The notes: generated by a model not told the origin, from the sequence alone. Positions 48,360-58,702 are shown, numbered from the stretch's first letter. The stretch: DNA of 64,000 nt from BACL21 sp038141525 (GCA_038141525.1 JAYQIF010000008.1:1-64000), one strand, 5' to 3'. Made by a program: numbers and translations.

Positions 48360-50394
48360 CTAAGTCAATCCATTGTATTTACGCACGAACCATTCCAATG
48401 AACTCATCAAAATTAATAAAGCTAGAGCGTAATACCATCGAATAAAGTCGAGATTTTTAATAGCTGTTGTTTCGCGCGGTAAAAACTCATTTTGACTCAA
48501 TAAATACTCTTTTAATTGACCCATTTGACTCAGATCATGCAGCGGGACCTCGTTTAATGCGGCCCAGCGTGCCATAGGCCTAATTTTGGCATAGCCCCGA
48601 CCTGCTTCACTTATCTTAGGCGCGATTTCAAATCGACCAGATTTTTGGTCTTGCGTGCCCCTGACCACCACGGTAAAGTCATAAATTCCTGGATTCAAAT
48701 CAGAGAGGTTTAACTTATATTGTTTTGTATCGGCCAATAAGGGGCGTGTAATCACTTGTTTGGTCTGTTGATGGGTCATGCGTATTTCCAAGCTAGCCGA
48801 AAGATCCAAAGCATCGGTTTTATCCAGGTACTGGGCATAAAATTCAGCACCAACCATCTGAGTATAAACTGGTTTGTAATTGAGCTTAAGTACATTGTTA
48901 ACTTGATGCTTACTGATGTATTTGGCCAAGATTCCCAAAAACAAATCAAAAGACTCGTGGGATTGAGTCAGTCTGTGAGCTTCCACACGCCAACGCCAAA
49001 AGGCAACACCATCCCAAACGATCCAACGCACCCCGTTTCGCTCAAAAAATCCGAGTTGCACACTGTTGTTGTCTTGATTTTGAAGTTCAGCAGCGAGCAA
49101 TACCTCATGAGCAGTTTCAATGCGTACCTGACCAATATCGGAGATTAGTGGAGGAAGATCATCCCATCGATTCCAAGGACTTTTGAATAGAGAAAACTCT
49201 GTATTGGGCTGGGCAAACAAGGCGTCGCTTACCCCGACAACATCTTTTTTTAATGCTGGCTCAGCGGCAGTTACCGCCGACCAAAGCGTCTCAGGTCCGG
49301 CGATTAACCAAACATTTATGGGCTCTTTGGTAATTCTGGTCATTAACTCCGAGAACCCTTTATTGGGTTGATAGAGAATAACAGCATCAATGTCCTCCAA
49401 AAGATCCAATGCCGCACGCGGGTTAGTCAGTATAACCTCGGTTCGTTCATCCGTGGACAGTCCTCTACTTAACGTCCCTATATCGGGATGAATTCGCTCA
49501 TAAACAAGCAATATTCTTCTTTGCTCATCGATGCCCTCCACAACCAAGCTCGCGCTATTGTTATCGGTAATTTGCTCTCCTGAAATAGGAACTAATCTCC
49601 AATCAAAAGATTGCACCCCAATTAAATCAGTGCTCAACTCAGTCTTTACCAGTTTTCGATCAGAACCCTATAGAAAAATCTATGTCGATTGACTTAATCT
49701 TACGCCCATTTTGATAAGCCTCAAGTTGCGTCTCGATGGGCCGTGTTGACCCAGAGCGGTTCAAGACGATTTCTACCTCAAAAGGTTGTCCTTTGCGCAC
49801 TACAGGATTGGCCGTAATCCTTTGAATGGATAAATCTTCAGGCCAAATAGTGTCGCCAGTAATGATGGGATAAATGGGCCGGTATTTTGATTTGTAATGG
49901 ACATATGATGGACCAATGGTCTGCTGACCATCAGTAATGACAAGGATAGGACCAGAACGTTCCCCTAAAATCCGATCAATATCTGTAACGGCTTGACCTA
50001 TATTAGTTTCGGTTTCTTCAAAATCTAATTGATCTAACCCGTGTACCCCTTGGCCAAACCCATACCAATGGACATCAAATCGATCATTGAGCGGCTTGTC
50101 GCTTTGCCAGTTCTCATAAATCGCTCTGATCGCAGCACTATCTGTTATTGATCTAGACTCATCTATAAGCACACTCAGCTCGGGGTATTCGAGTGAGACC
50201 GACTTTTGCTTTATCTGAGGATTTAAAAGCAAAATAAAAATCAAAGCCAGAGTCAACGCGCGTAAGGTGATGAGCAAAACCTTGGTCCAACGTCTTGGTA
50301 AAGTAACCTTCCTATAGGTGAAAAACGACAAAATCAATGACAAGGGGACCAAAGCGATCATCCACAGCCATTGATTTTGTATTAATGGTTCCAT
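48360..50394 (-). CDS. Membrane protein with vWA-like domain, one frameshift
   Basis: About 677 aa when joined. Two N-terminal membrane helices (about 10-27 and 40-58) precede a vWA-like domain with MIDAS-type DESRS (in LSVLIDESRSI) and VITDGQQT. A long beta-rich region follows, and a C-terminal helix (YYALALLILMSSLEWFVRKY) anchors the end. The layout resembles BatA-like or glutamine-amidotransferase-like membrane proteins of Bacteroidota with unknown roles. The frame breaks at 49666-49668, a G3 run expected as G2: DFSIG continues as SDRKLVKTELSTDLIG. It follows fabG in the leftward block. Confidence 0.68.
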
Positions 50395-50417
50395 GTTTTG
50401 GACCCGGAAAGGTCATT

Positions 50418-51164
50418 TTATGTGTACATCCCTCCGTCTACATGAAGCACCTGACCCGTCACATATGAGGATAAATCACTGGCCAAATACAGACAGGTGT
50501 TGGCTATGTCATCGGGGGTCCCTCCACGTTTTAGTGGTATTGAGTCTCTCCATGATTGCACAGTAGCCTCATCGAGTTTTTGGGTCATTTCAGTTTCTAT
50601 AAATCCTGGGGCTATGACATTACAGCGAATATTTCTTGACCCTAATTCAAGGGCTACAGATTTTGAAAATCCAATAATCCCGGCTTTAGAAGCTGCATAA
50701 TTAGTTTGACCCGCATTCCCTTGAACACCAACAATAGAACTCATATTGATGATGCTACCGTGTCTTTGTTTGAGCATACTGCGCTGAATGGCTTTGGTCA
50801 TATTGAACACAGACTTGAGATTCACTTCAATAACGCGATCAAAATCCTCTTCGCTGATGCGCATCAGCAGGTTGTCTTTGGTGATCCCTGCGTTATTGAT
50901 CAAAATATCAACTGAACCAAAGTCTTCTAAAACTTGTGCCACTAAAGATTCAGCCTGGTCGAATTTTGCCGCATCACTCTGATAAGCTTTGACCTTTACA
51001 CCATCTTTAGACAGTTCTTGAGCCATAGTATTTGCTGCCTCAGCAGACGAATTATAAGTAAAGGCAACATGAGCACCATGTGCCGCAAAAACCTCAACAA
51101 TACCTTTACCAATTCCTCGACTTCCCCCTGTAATTAGGGCAACTTTGTTTTCAAGTAACTTCAT
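50418..51164 (-). CDS. fabG: 3-oxoacyl-ACP reductase
   Basis: 248 aa, intact. GGSRGIGKG (NADPH site), NNAGITKDNLLMR, catalytic Ser in NMSSIVG and Tyr/Lys in YAASKAG. It reduces 3-oxoacyl-ACP in fatty-acid elongation. It follows sucD by 34 bp and lies in a block with the lipid A genes, so it could serve 3-hydroxyacyl supply for lipid A as well. Confidence 0.94.
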   Translation of the reverse strand: MKLLENKVALITGGSRGIGKGIVEVFAAHGAHVAFTYNSSAEAANTMAQELSKDGVKVKAYQSDAAKFDQAESLVAQVLEDFGSVDILINNAGITKDNLLMRISEEDFDRVIEVNLKSVFNMTKAIQRSMLKQRHGSIINMSSIVGVQGNAGQTNYAASKAGIIGFSKSVALELGSRNIRCNVIAPGFIETEMTQKLDEATVQSWRDSIPLKRGGTPDDIANTCLYLASDLSSYVTGQVLHVDGGMYT

Positions 51165-51198
51165 ATAGTTTGGTTTATTATAAGCATGTCGCCATAAA

Positions 51199-52071
51199 TT
51201 ATTTCAGTAATTCTGCTATTTTTTTTCCAATCTCTGCCGGAGAATCGACCACGTGTATCCCGCACGAACGCATGATTTTCTTTTTGGCTTGAGCGGTGTC
51301 GTCGCTTCCACCGACTATTGCTCCGGCGTGCCCCATGGTCCGGCCCGCTGGGGCTGTTTCGCCTGCAATAAATCCAACAACAGGTTTATCGCTTCCACTT
51401 TGGGCGTACCAATGAGCCGCATCGGCCTCTAATTGCCCCCCGATCTCACCAATCATCACAACGGCCTCAGTCTCGGGATCGTTGATCAATAAGGACAATG
51501 CTTCTTTGGTTGTTGTGCCGATGATTGGATCTCCTCCAATACCGATGGCAGTAGTTATGCCCAGGTCTTGACGCACCACTTGATCTGCCGCCTCGTAGGT
51601 TAAAGTACCTGATTTCGAAACAATCCCAACTGATCCTTTCTTGAATACAAAACCTGGCATAATGCCTACTTTTGCTTCCTCAGGAGTAATGACTCCCGGA
51701 CAGTTAGGCCCTATCAAACGACAATCTCGATCTTTGATGTAATTCGCAGCCTTGATCATATCGGCTACAGGAATTCCTTCGGTTATGGTAATGATCACCT
51801 TAATACCGGCCTCTGCTGCCTCCATTATGGCATCTGCAGCAAACGCGGGTGGTACAAAAATAATACTCGTATCGGCCTCTACTTTTTCTACAGCCTCTGC
51901 CACGGTATTGAACACGGGGCGTTCCAAATGGCTTTGACCGCCCTTACCTGGGGTAACACCACCGACTACGTTGGTTCCGTATTCAATCATTTGACTGGCA
52001 TGAAAAGTACCTTCACTACCGGTAAATCCTTGTACTATAATTTTTGAATTCTTATTTACCAAAACACTCAT
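51199..52071 (-). CDS. sucD: Succinate-CoA ligase subunit alpha
   Basis: 290 aa from MSVLVNKNSKIIVQGFTG. An upstream Met would add 12 residues but the conserved family starts here. CoA binding is through GFTGSEGTFHA, and the phosphorylated His lies in TMGHAGAIV. With SucC it makes ATP or GTP from succinyl-CoA. SucC is not in the window, and the gene stands alone among lipid A and hypothetical genes, as in other flavobacteria. Confidence 0.95.
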   Translation of the reverse strand: MSVLVNKNSKIIVQGFTGSEGTFHASQMIEYGTNVVGGVTPGKGGQSHLERPVFNTVAEAVEKVEADTSIIFVPPAFAADAIMEAAEAGIKVIITITEGIPVADMIKAANYIKDRDCRLIGPNCPGVITPEEAKVGIMPGFVFKKGSVGIVSKSGTLTYEAADQVVRQDLGITTAIGIGGDPIIGTTTKEALSLLINDPETEAVVMIGEIGGQLEADAAHWYAQSGSDKPVVGFIAGETAPAGRTMGHAGAIVGGSDDTAQAKKKIMRSCGIHVVDSPAEIGKKIAELLK

Positions 52072-52151
52072 AGAGCACGTAATTTTTGTTGGATTAATCT
52101 GGCGCAAAATTAATCTTTTGCCTCCGTTAAAAAAAGGAATTTAATGGTTCT

Positions 52152-52553
52152 TTAGATGGGTTGCCAATCCGGAGCACTCGCGGGTTGACTCATCATATTC
52201 CCTTTGACAATGATCCCATCAGACACCTCCCAAAATGAGTGAAAATGCGAGATGGCTAATTCCTCATCGGGGTTCTCAATGGTCCTGGCAAAATAGGTAC
52301 AACGCACCGCTACTGTGTTTCCCTCTTTGACAAGATGATGAACTACGACTCTTAAATCGTCGTAGGTCTTATTAATTTCCTTAAAAAAGGCATCCAATTG
52401 ATCGAATCCCATAACCACATGACCATGACTGCTAAACCATGTCAGTTCAAGCTCTTTGTGAAAAAATCTCGATACGATATTTGGATCTTCAACAACATGA
52501 GCATTGTAAAATGCTTTGACCAGTTTTTTTGGGCCTATTACTTCTTTTTTAAT
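52152..52553 (-). CDS. SnoaL-like / nuclear transport factor 2 family protein, unclear start
   Basis: About 133 aa. The open frame runs back to an ATT (52551-52553), with no ATG before residue 46, so the true start is unknown, perhaps because of an indel. The protein reads KKLVKAFYNAHVVEDPNIV, FHKELELTWFSSHGH, VAVRCTYFARTI and ISHFHSFWEV, which fit a small cone-shaped NTF2-like domain. These domains bind small ligands or catalyse isomerisations. It overlaps the lpxD2 3' end by 16 bp. Confidence 0.6.
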   Translation of the reverse strand: MKKEVIGPKKLVKAFYNAHVVEDPNIVSRFFHKELELTWFSSHGHVVMGFDQLDAFFKEINKTYDDLRVVVHHLVKEGNTVAVRCTYFARTIENPDEELAISHFHSFWEVSDGIIVKGNMMSQPASAPDWQPI

Positions 52554-53472
52554 TGTTCTACAACTTCAGGCAACTGACGAAGAGCTGCCAATTCTTTATA
52601 TTTTTTTCTGAATTCTTCTGCTGGGGTGCCAAAATACGACTTTCCACCCTCGAGGGACTTACTCACCCCACTTTGGGCCGAGATTATTGACCCGGCACCA
52701 ATGGTTATCGCACTGGTGATTCCAGCTTGTCCCCATATGGTCACTCCATCTTCAATAACCACGCACCCCGCAATACCTACCTGTGAGGCAATCAAACAAT
52801 CCTGGCCAATTACAGTATCATGCCCCACGTGCACTTGGTTGTCAATTTTTGCCCCTTTTTTAAGTGTGGTGTCACCACTGACCCCTTGTCGATAGTGCAG
52901 GCCGCACCGATATGTACCTCGTTCTCAATGACCACTCGGCCACTGCTTTTCAAAGGGTCATATCCTTCTGGGCGTTTTTTGTAATAAAACGCGTCCGCGC
53001 CAAGTACGCTGCCTGAATGAATCACCACATGATCTCCAATTACGGTATGATCATATACCACTACATTGGCGTGAATCAAACAATTATCACCAATGGTCAC
53101 ATTATTGCCAATGAAACAGCCGGGCTGAATGATCGTATTATTCCCAATAGTGGCGGTCTCTGAAATCTTCGCCGAGGCGGCGACAAAAGGCCTGAAATGA
53201 TCCTTTAATTTATTGAAGTCCCTGAACGGATCCTCAGAAATGAGTAATGCCTTACCCTCTGGACATGCTACTTCTTTATTGATTAGAATAATGGTTGCTG
53301 CGGAATTTAGCGCTTTGTCATAATACTTGGGATGATCCACAAATACAATGTCCCCGGGAGTGACCACATGAATCTCGTTAAATCCTTCAACAGGAAAATC
53401 ATCAGAGCCAACATAGCGGCAATCAAGTAGTTGCGCTATAAATTTAAGCGTATGAGGTTGTTGTAATTTCAC
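52538..53472 (-). CDS. Second LpxD-like acyltransferase, one frameshift
   Basis: About 311 aa when joined. An N-terminal uridine-binding-like domain (VGSDDFPVEGFNEI, VFVDHPKYYDKAL) precedes left-handed beta-helix hexapeptide repeats. The catalytic-site counterpart is QVHVGHDTVIG, whose His corresponds to the LpxD active His. It is shorter than LpxD here (343 aa) and differs at many positions. The frame breaks at 52882-52885, a G4 run expected as G5: CTIDKG continues as VSGDTTLKKGAKIDNQ. It lies after the efp terminator and before the SnoaL-like gene. It may act on a different acyl acceptor or chain from LpxD. Confidence 0.78.
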
Positions 53473-53492
53473 AGCAATTATTTCACACTAAA

Positions 53493-53532
53493 ATAAAAAA
53501 AATCCCGCCTTAGCCGGAGCAAAAACGGGATA
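53493..53532 (-). terminator. Rho-independent terminator after efp
   Basis: On the minus strand ATCCCG and CGGGAT pair around a longer loop, followed by eight T. It follows the efp stop by 22 bp; downstream lpxD2 may be reached by read-through or its own promoter. Confidence 0.65.
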
Positions 53533-53553
53533 AATTTTGCGTCTATCTTGGAA

Positions 53554-54120
53554 TTAGTCCTTCATACGCTCTTGGTAATTGCCTTTATCAGTGTCGATCT
53601 TAATTTTGTCCCCTTCATTGATGAATAAAGGGACATTGACCCGCGCCCCTGTTTCAACAGTCGCCGGTTTTGTGGCATTCGTCGCTGTATTGCCCTTAAC
53701 ACCCGGCTCAGTCTCGGTTACTGTTAGGATGACATGTGCTGGCATTTCGACAGACAAAGGCATCTGATCTTCTGAATTAATGATCACTGTTACAACCTCA
53801 CCTTCTTTGATCAAATCTGGGCGATCAAGTGTGCTCTCGGGAAGTTGAATTTGATTGTAATCTTCGGTATTCATAAAATGATAGGTATCCCCTTCACTGT
53901 AGAGATATTGAAATTTATGCGTCTCGACACGTACATCGTCTATTTTGTGCCCTGCAGAGAACGTATTGTCTACCACTTTTCCTGTGGTAACACTTTTGAG
54001 TTTTGTGCGCACAAAGGCTGGTCCTTTGCCGGGTTTTACGTGTAAAAATTCAATGATTTTATAAATGTCATGATTGAATTTAATACACAGCCCTTTTCTG
54101 ATATCTGAGGTTGTTGCCAT
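53554..54120 (-). CDS. efp: Elongation factor P
   Basis: 188 aa, intact. KOW-like N-domain with the tip VKPGKGPAFVRTKL, where Lys stands at the modifiable position, and two OB domains ending in VNVPLFINEGDKIKIDTD. EF-P relieves ribosomes stalled at polyproline. The tip is the Lys type rather than the Arg type. It sits between lpxA and its terminator in the lipid A block. Confidence 0.95.
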   Translation of the reverse strand: MATTSDIRKGLCIKFNHDIYKIIEFLHVKPGKGPAFVRTKLKSVTTGKVVDNTFSAGHKIDDVRVETHKFQYLYSEGDTYHFMNTEDYNQIQLPESTLDRPDLIKEGEVVTVIINSEDQMPLSVEMPAHVILTVTETEPGVKGNTATNATKPATVETGARVNVPLFINEGDKIKIDTDKGNYQERMKD

Positions 54121-54131
54121 AAGTTTTAAAT

Positions 54132-54914
54132 TTAATTTTGAAAATACCCTTTCATGATTCCACGTTTGGAATCCTTGATGAACTGTAAAATCTCATCGCG
54201 TTCTGGCGTGGCCTCCACTTCGGCCTCAATGATTTGAGCCGCCTGAGTATTGTTATAGTTTTTTTGATATAGGATGCGATAAATACTTTGAATTTCTCGG
54301 ATTTGCTCACTGGAATAGCCTCGACGACGCAATCCTACCGAATTAATACCAACATACGACAAGGGTTCCCGAGCAGCCTTAACATAGGGCGGCACATCCT
54401 TACGGACCAATGACCCCCCGGTAACGAAGGCGTGATTTCCGATCATGCAAAACTGATGAACGGCCGTCATTCCGGCCAGCACGACGTAATCACCAACATT
54501 GATATGACCAGCCAAAGTACTGTTATTAGAGAAAATACAATTATTTCCCACGATACAATCGTGGGCAATATGACAATAAGCCATGATCAGACAGTTATTC
54601 CCAACCACAGTCTTACCCCGATCCACTGTACCTCGATTGATCGTGACATATTCGCGGATAGTGGTATTGTCTCCGATTTCCGCGGTGGTTTCTTCTCCTT
54701 TAAACTTTAAATCCTGTGGTATGGCAGAAATGACTGACCCAGGGAAAATATTACAGTTTTTACCGATTCTAGCCCCTTCCATTATGGTCACATTGGAACC
54801 AATCCAGGTTCCTTCTCCTATGATAACATTGTTATCAATGGTTGTAAATGGCTCTATAACAACGTTCTTGGCGATTTTTGCACCGGGGTGAACATAAGCG
54901 AGTGGTTGATTCAT
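54132..54914 (-). CDS. lpxA: UDP-N-acetylglucosamine acyltransferase
   Basis: 260 aa, intact. Hexapeptide repeats from residue 10, with the catalytic His in AYCHIAHDC (His 118 by count), and GTVDRGKTVVGN. The C-terminal helical part has GLRRRGYSSEQI. LpxA puts the first 3-hydroxyacyl chain on UDP-GlcNAc. The efp gene follows by 11 bp and lpxC-fabZ precedes by 3 bp. Confidence 0.95.
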   Translation of the reverse strand: MNQPLAYVHPGAKIAKNVVIEPFTTIDNNVIIGEGTWIGSNVTIMEGARIGKNCNIFPGSVISAIPQDLKFKGEETTAEIGDNTTIREYVTINRGTVDRGKTVVGNNCLIMAYCHIAHDCIVGNNCIFSNNSTLAGHINVGDYVVLAGMTAVHQFCMIGNHAFVTGGSLVRKDVPPYVKAAREPLSYVGINSVGLRRRGYSSEQIREIQSIYRILYQKNYNNTQAAQIIEAEVEATPERDEILQFIKDSKRGIMKGYFQN

Positions 54915-54917
54915 AGG

Positions 54918-56321
54918 TTATTTTGTTTTGACAATTTGAGCCATAAGTTCGGCCTCTGTGACCATACGATCATTCGCATAGGCTTTACCTGCCATATGAA
55001 CTATACCTCGGCGTATCGGGGTGATTAAATCAAGTGTAAAAACCAAAGTATCTCCGGGATTCACTTGATGTTTGAATTTTACATTATCGATCTTCATAAA
55101 GAACGTTAAATAATTTTCTGGGTCTGGAACTGTGTTCAATGCCAAGATGCCCCCGGTTTGCGCCATAGCCTCAACAATCAGAACACCAGGCATCACCGGT
55201 GCCCCTGGGAAGTGTCCCTCAAAAAAAGGCTCATTCATGGTGACATTTTTCAACCCAACAACACGATCAGCACCAAGTTCAAGGATTTTGTCCACCAACA
55301 AAAACGGTGGGCGATGTGGCAACATGGCCATGATTTGATTAACGTCCTTTACAGGAGTTTTATGGAGATCAAATTTCGGCACCGCATGTCTTTTGCGATC
55401 TTTGATGATTTTACTCAACTTCTTGGCAAATTGGGTGTTGACATGATGGCCCGGTTTATTGGCAATTACTTTTCCGCGAATACGCGTACCAATTAATGCG
55501 AGGTCTCCCAATACATCCAATAATTTATGACGCGCCGCCTCATTTGGGTGATGAAGCGTCAGATTGTCTAAAATACCATTGGGTTTGACTGAAATTTTAT
55601 CTTTTTTAAACGCTTTGCGCAATTTATCCATGGTTCCAGCAGAAAGTTCTTTATCCACATAAACTATGGCGTTATTTAAATCACCTCCTTTGATCAGGCC
55701 ATGCTCCAGTAACATTTCGATCTCATGAAGAAAACTAAAGGTTCTGGAATTAGAAATCTCATCTTTAAAATCACTCAAGGTATTGAGCGTGGCGTTTTGA
55801 GTACCCAAAATTTTGGTGCCAAAATCAACCATGGTGGTGACCTGGTACTCTTTGGACGGAATTATGGTAATTTCACTTCCCGTTTCTTCATCTAGAAAAG
55901 AGAGGACCTCGTCGACCACAAATTCCTCACGATCAGCCTCCTGAACAACGATACCTGCCTTTTCTATAGCCTCCACAAAGAACTTAGAGGAACCATCCAT
56001 AATGGGTGGCTCAGGAGCGTCCAACTCAAGGACGCAATTGTCTACCTCAAGACCCACTAAAGCCGCTAAAACGTGCTCTGAGGTCTGAATTTTTACACCC
56101 GACTTTTCAAGATTAGTGCCGCGCTGAGTGTTCACGACGTAATTCGCATCGGCTTCAATTACAGGAGCTCCCTCTAAATCTGTACGAACAAATTTGTAAC
56201 CGTAGTTTTCCGGCGCAGGTTTGAGTGTTAGCGTAACATTCTTCCCTGTATGTAAACCAACCCCGGTAAGTGATACTTCAGTGGCGATCGTTGTTTGCTT
56301 GCCATTACTGTTTGTCATCAT
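54918..56321 (-). CDS. lpxC-fabZ: Bifunctional LpxC deacetylase / FabZ dehydratase fusion
   Basis: About 467 aa from Met at 56321; the longer frame upstream overlaps lpxD deeply. LpxC part (about 1-310): SLTGVGLHTGK, a Zn His in TSEHVLAAL (His 83), and HKLLDVLGDLAL with His and Asp. FabZ part (about 320-467): LLPHRPPFLLVD, and active-site GHFPGAPVMPGVLIVEAMAQ. LpxC commits the pathway to lipid A; FabZ makes trans-2-enoyl-ACP. This fusion is a Bacteroidota trait. The start overlaps the lpxD stop by 17 bp. Confidence 0.94.
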   Translation of the reverse strand: MMTNSNGKQTTIATEVSLTGVGLHTGKNVTLTLKPAPENYGYKFVRTDLEGAPVIEADANYVVNTQRGTNLEKSGVKIQTSEHVLAALVGLEVDNCVLELDAPEPPIMDGSSKFFVEAIEKAGIVVQEADREEFVVDEVLSFLDEETGSEITIIPSKEYQVTTMVDFGTKILGTQNATLNTLSDFKDEISNSRTFSFLHEIEMLLEHGLIKGGDLNNAIVYVDKELSAGTMDKLRKAFKKDKISVKPNGILDNLTLHHPNEAARHKLLDVLGDLALIGTRIRGKVIANKPGHHVNTQFAKKLSKIIKDRKRHAVPKFDLHKTPVKDVNQIMAMLPHRPPFLLVDKILELGADRVVGLKNVTMNEPFFEGHFPGAPVMPGVLIVEAMAQTGGILALNTVPDPENYLTFFMKIDNVKFKHQVNPGDTLVFTLDLITPIRRGIVHMAGKAYANDRMVTEAELMAQIVKTK

Positions 56322-57336
56322 TGACTTTTTTTTCCAAAGCGTCAAACGCCCGGACGATTTTTGGTAAATTTTTAAAGTGAACGTAGCTCTTGCTGTAGTC
56401 ACCATAATTAAAGGCTGGTGAGCCCTGAAGGACCTCGTTATCCTTTATTGAACGCCCAATACCACTCTGGGCTTGAATCTTGACATTGTTGCCAATGGTT
56501 ATGTGCCCCACAATACCTACTTGACCACCAATCATACAATTTTCTCCAATTTTGGTCGAACCCGCAATACCTGTTTGCGCTGCAATCACAGTATTTTTAC
56601 CAATTTCTACATTGTGGGCAATTTGAATTTGGTTGTCCAATTTCACCCCACTGCGAATGATGGTAGAACCAAGTGTGGCACGATCGATTGTCGTTCCGGC
56701 CCCCACGTCAACATTGGCCTCTATAATCACATTTCCAATTTGCGGTACTTTGTCGTATGTGCCTTGTTCATTAGGAGAAAAGCCAAAGCCATCGGCTCCG
56801 ATTATTGCACCACTATGGATCACTGTATGGGCTCCAATATGGGTTTCAGAGTAAATTTTTGCGCCTGAAAAAATAACCGCATGATCCTCGATGGTCACAT
56901 TATCACCGATGTAAGCATTGGGGTATATTTTGACGTGATCGCCAATCACGACATTCTCGCCAATATAAACAAAGGCGCCGAGATAGCAGTGTTCACCATA
57001 TCTCGCCGAATCTGCGATAAAGACGGGTTGTTCTACTCCCTGCTTGTTCATTTTGACCTGATTGTAATAGGACAAAAGTGTTGAAAATGCGCTGTAGGCA
57101 TCTTCCACTCGAATTAATGTCGCATCGATGTGTTGCTCAGCTTTAAAGTCTTGACCAACAATGACAATAGACGCCTGGGTTGAATAAATAAAGTTTGTAT
57201 ACTTGGGGTTGGCCAAAAAAGTTAAACTGCCTTTAGTGCCTTCCTCAATTTTTGACAATCGGGAAACAGCGACATCCCCATCGCCCTCTACTGAGCCTTC
57301 GAGTATTTCTGAAATTTGGTTGGCTGTAAATTCCAT
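56305..57336 (-). CDS. lpxD: UDP-3-O-(3-hydroxymyristoyl)glucosamine N-acyltransferase
   Basis: About 343 aa from MEFTANQISEILEG; the frame upstream adds 7 residues. The N-domain (1-100) has LTFLANPKYTNFIYST. The beta-helix has VEIGKNTVIAAQTGIAGS, and the catalytic His lies in NQIQIAHNVEIG. It adds the second acyl chain to the UDP-glucosamine product of LpxC. It starts the lpx transcript (lpxD, lpxC-fabZ, lpxA, efp). Confidence 0.94.
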   Translation of the reverse strand: MEFTANQISEILEGSVEGDGDVAVSRLSKIEEGTKGSLTFLANPKYTNFIYSTQASIVIVGQDFKAEQHIDATLIRVEDAYSAFSTLLSYYNQVKMNKQGVEQPVFIADSARYGEHCYLGAFVYIGENVVIGDHVKIYPNAYIGDNVTIEDHAVIFSGAKIYSETHIGAHTVIHSGAIIGADGFGFSPNEQGTYDKVPQIGNVIIEANVDVGAGTTIDRATLGSTIIRSGVKLDNQIQIAHNVEIGKNTVIAAQTGIAGSTKIGENCMIGGQVGIVGHITIGNNVKIQAQSGIGRSIKDNEVLQGSPAFNYGDYSKSYVHFKNLPKIVRAFDALEKKVNDDKQ

Positions 57337-57354
57337 TAAAATGGTATCAAGGTG

Positions 57355-57383
57355 CAAATATAAAAAAAGCGTTTCTATTCAAG
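57355..57383 (-). promoter_or_regulatory. Candidate promoter of the lpxD operon
   Basis: Minus-strand TATATTTG (57355-57362) matches the -7 consensus. CTTG (57380-57383) at 17 bp is a one-mismatch -33. The -33 element lies inside the HD gene stop region, so this is a promoter at the end of that gene. Confidence 0.5.
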
Positions 57384-58601
57384 GTTTTTTGGGTAACATT
57401 GGAAATGCTTGACGACTTTTTCAGAAAGGGCTTTGATATGCAATTGATCACTCGCTTGGGCCACATCAATCAAAGTCCCATCCTTTTTCAAAAGCTGAAT
57501 ATTTTCCTTGGATCGATTATAAGCAAGATTTGAAATAGTACCGGTAAACACAAAATAAGATGCCTCTTCATCGGAAAGGTTGTGTTTTTTCGCAAACTTT
57601 TCACGCCTTGACTTTATTTCTTGCTCTGAATAGGGCGCCTGATTTATCTGTATTTTAAACAAGCGACGTGTGATAATGGTTTTTGACAAATGACTCAGCA
57701 CAAAATCATCGTGATCCACCCAAACCTTTAGTGCTGCCATGACATCGATATCGTCGAGTTTTAAAAAATGATCGAGATCCTCAGAGGACAAAGCGCTGAC
57801 ATGGTCCAAACTCAAAAAATAATTCAGGGCCCCTTGAATTTTTAAAGGAATGCCTTGTCTGCTTAATTCTCGGGCCCGATAGATGATTTTCATTAAAATG
57901 TGCTCAGCACATAAGGAGGCCTTGTGCAGGTAAACCTGCCAATACATGAGCCGTCGTGCCACCAAAAAATTTTCTACCGAGTGAATGCCTTTTTCTTCGA
58001 CTACTAAACAATCATCTACCACATGAAGCATAGTGATTAAGCGCTGTGCGCTAATTGAGCCCTCGGCAACACCAGTGTAAAAACTATCTCTTCTCAAAAA
58101 ATCAAGTCGATCCATATCGAGCTGACCTGAGACGAGTTGTTTTAAAAATTTCTTGGGATGTTTGCCCGTAAAGATATCAATCGTCAAGTCTAGTTCGCCG
58201 CCGAATTCTGTATTCAATCGGTTCATGATGTCCAAAGAAATTGCTTCGTGAGACATACCTGGCACAATGATCCCTTCCAAACCATGTGAAAATGGTCCAT
58301 GACCAATATCGTGCAATAAAATTGCGAGGTACAATGCCTCTTCTTCTGCCTCTGAAATTTCAACACGCTTTTGTCGCAAAATAGAGACCGCTCGCTGCAT
58401 CAAAAACATGGCCCCCAAAGCGTGGTGAAACCGCGTGTGGTGGGCTCCTGGATAAACCAAATAACTCAGGCCCATCTGAGATATATGCCGCAAACGCTGA
58501 ACATATGGATGTTCAATTATTCGAAAAATCAACTCGTTATGAACCGAGATGAATCCATAAATGGGATCATTGATAATTTTTAACTTGTAAGAATTACTCA
58601 A
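57375..58601 (-). CDS. HD-domain phosphohydrolase (SAMHD1/dGTPase-like)
   Basis: 408 aa, intact. Metal-binding H in HHTRFHHALG (about 54-63), HD in LHDIGHGPFSH (about 96-106), and D in MDRLDFLRRDS (about 177-187). This is the H...HD...D pattern of the SAMHD1/YdhJ branch, which may hydrolyse dNTPs or other nucleotides. The substrate is unknown. It precedes the lpxD promoter and is divergent from porX. Confidence 0.85.
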   Translation of the reverse strand: MSNSYKLKIINDPIYGFISVHNELIFRIIEHPYVQRLRHISQMGLSYLVYPGAHHTRFHHALGAMFLMQRAVSILRQKRVEISEAEEEALYLAILLHDIGHGPFSHGLEGIIVPGMSHEAISLDIMNRLNTEFGGELDLTIDIFTGKHPKKFLKQLVSGQLDMDRLDFLRRDSFYTGVAEGSISAQRLITMLHVVDDCLVVEEKGIHSVENFLVARRLMYWQVYLHKASLCAEHILMKIIYRARELSRQGIPLKIQGALNYFLSLDHVSALSSEDLDHFLKLDDIDVMAALKVWVDHDDFVLSHLSKTIITRRLFKIQINQAPYSEQEIKSRREKFAKKHNLSDEEASYFVFTGTISNLAYNRSKENIQLLKKDGTLIDVAQASDQLHIKALSEKVVKHFQCYPKNLE

Positions 58602-58702
58602 AATTTAACGATTAATTAGCACCTTTCGGCGTACTTTTAGCATACTAAAACGCGTCCTAAAGGGTTATCAATAGTAGAAAAGCGCAAGACAAATATACGC
58701 AT

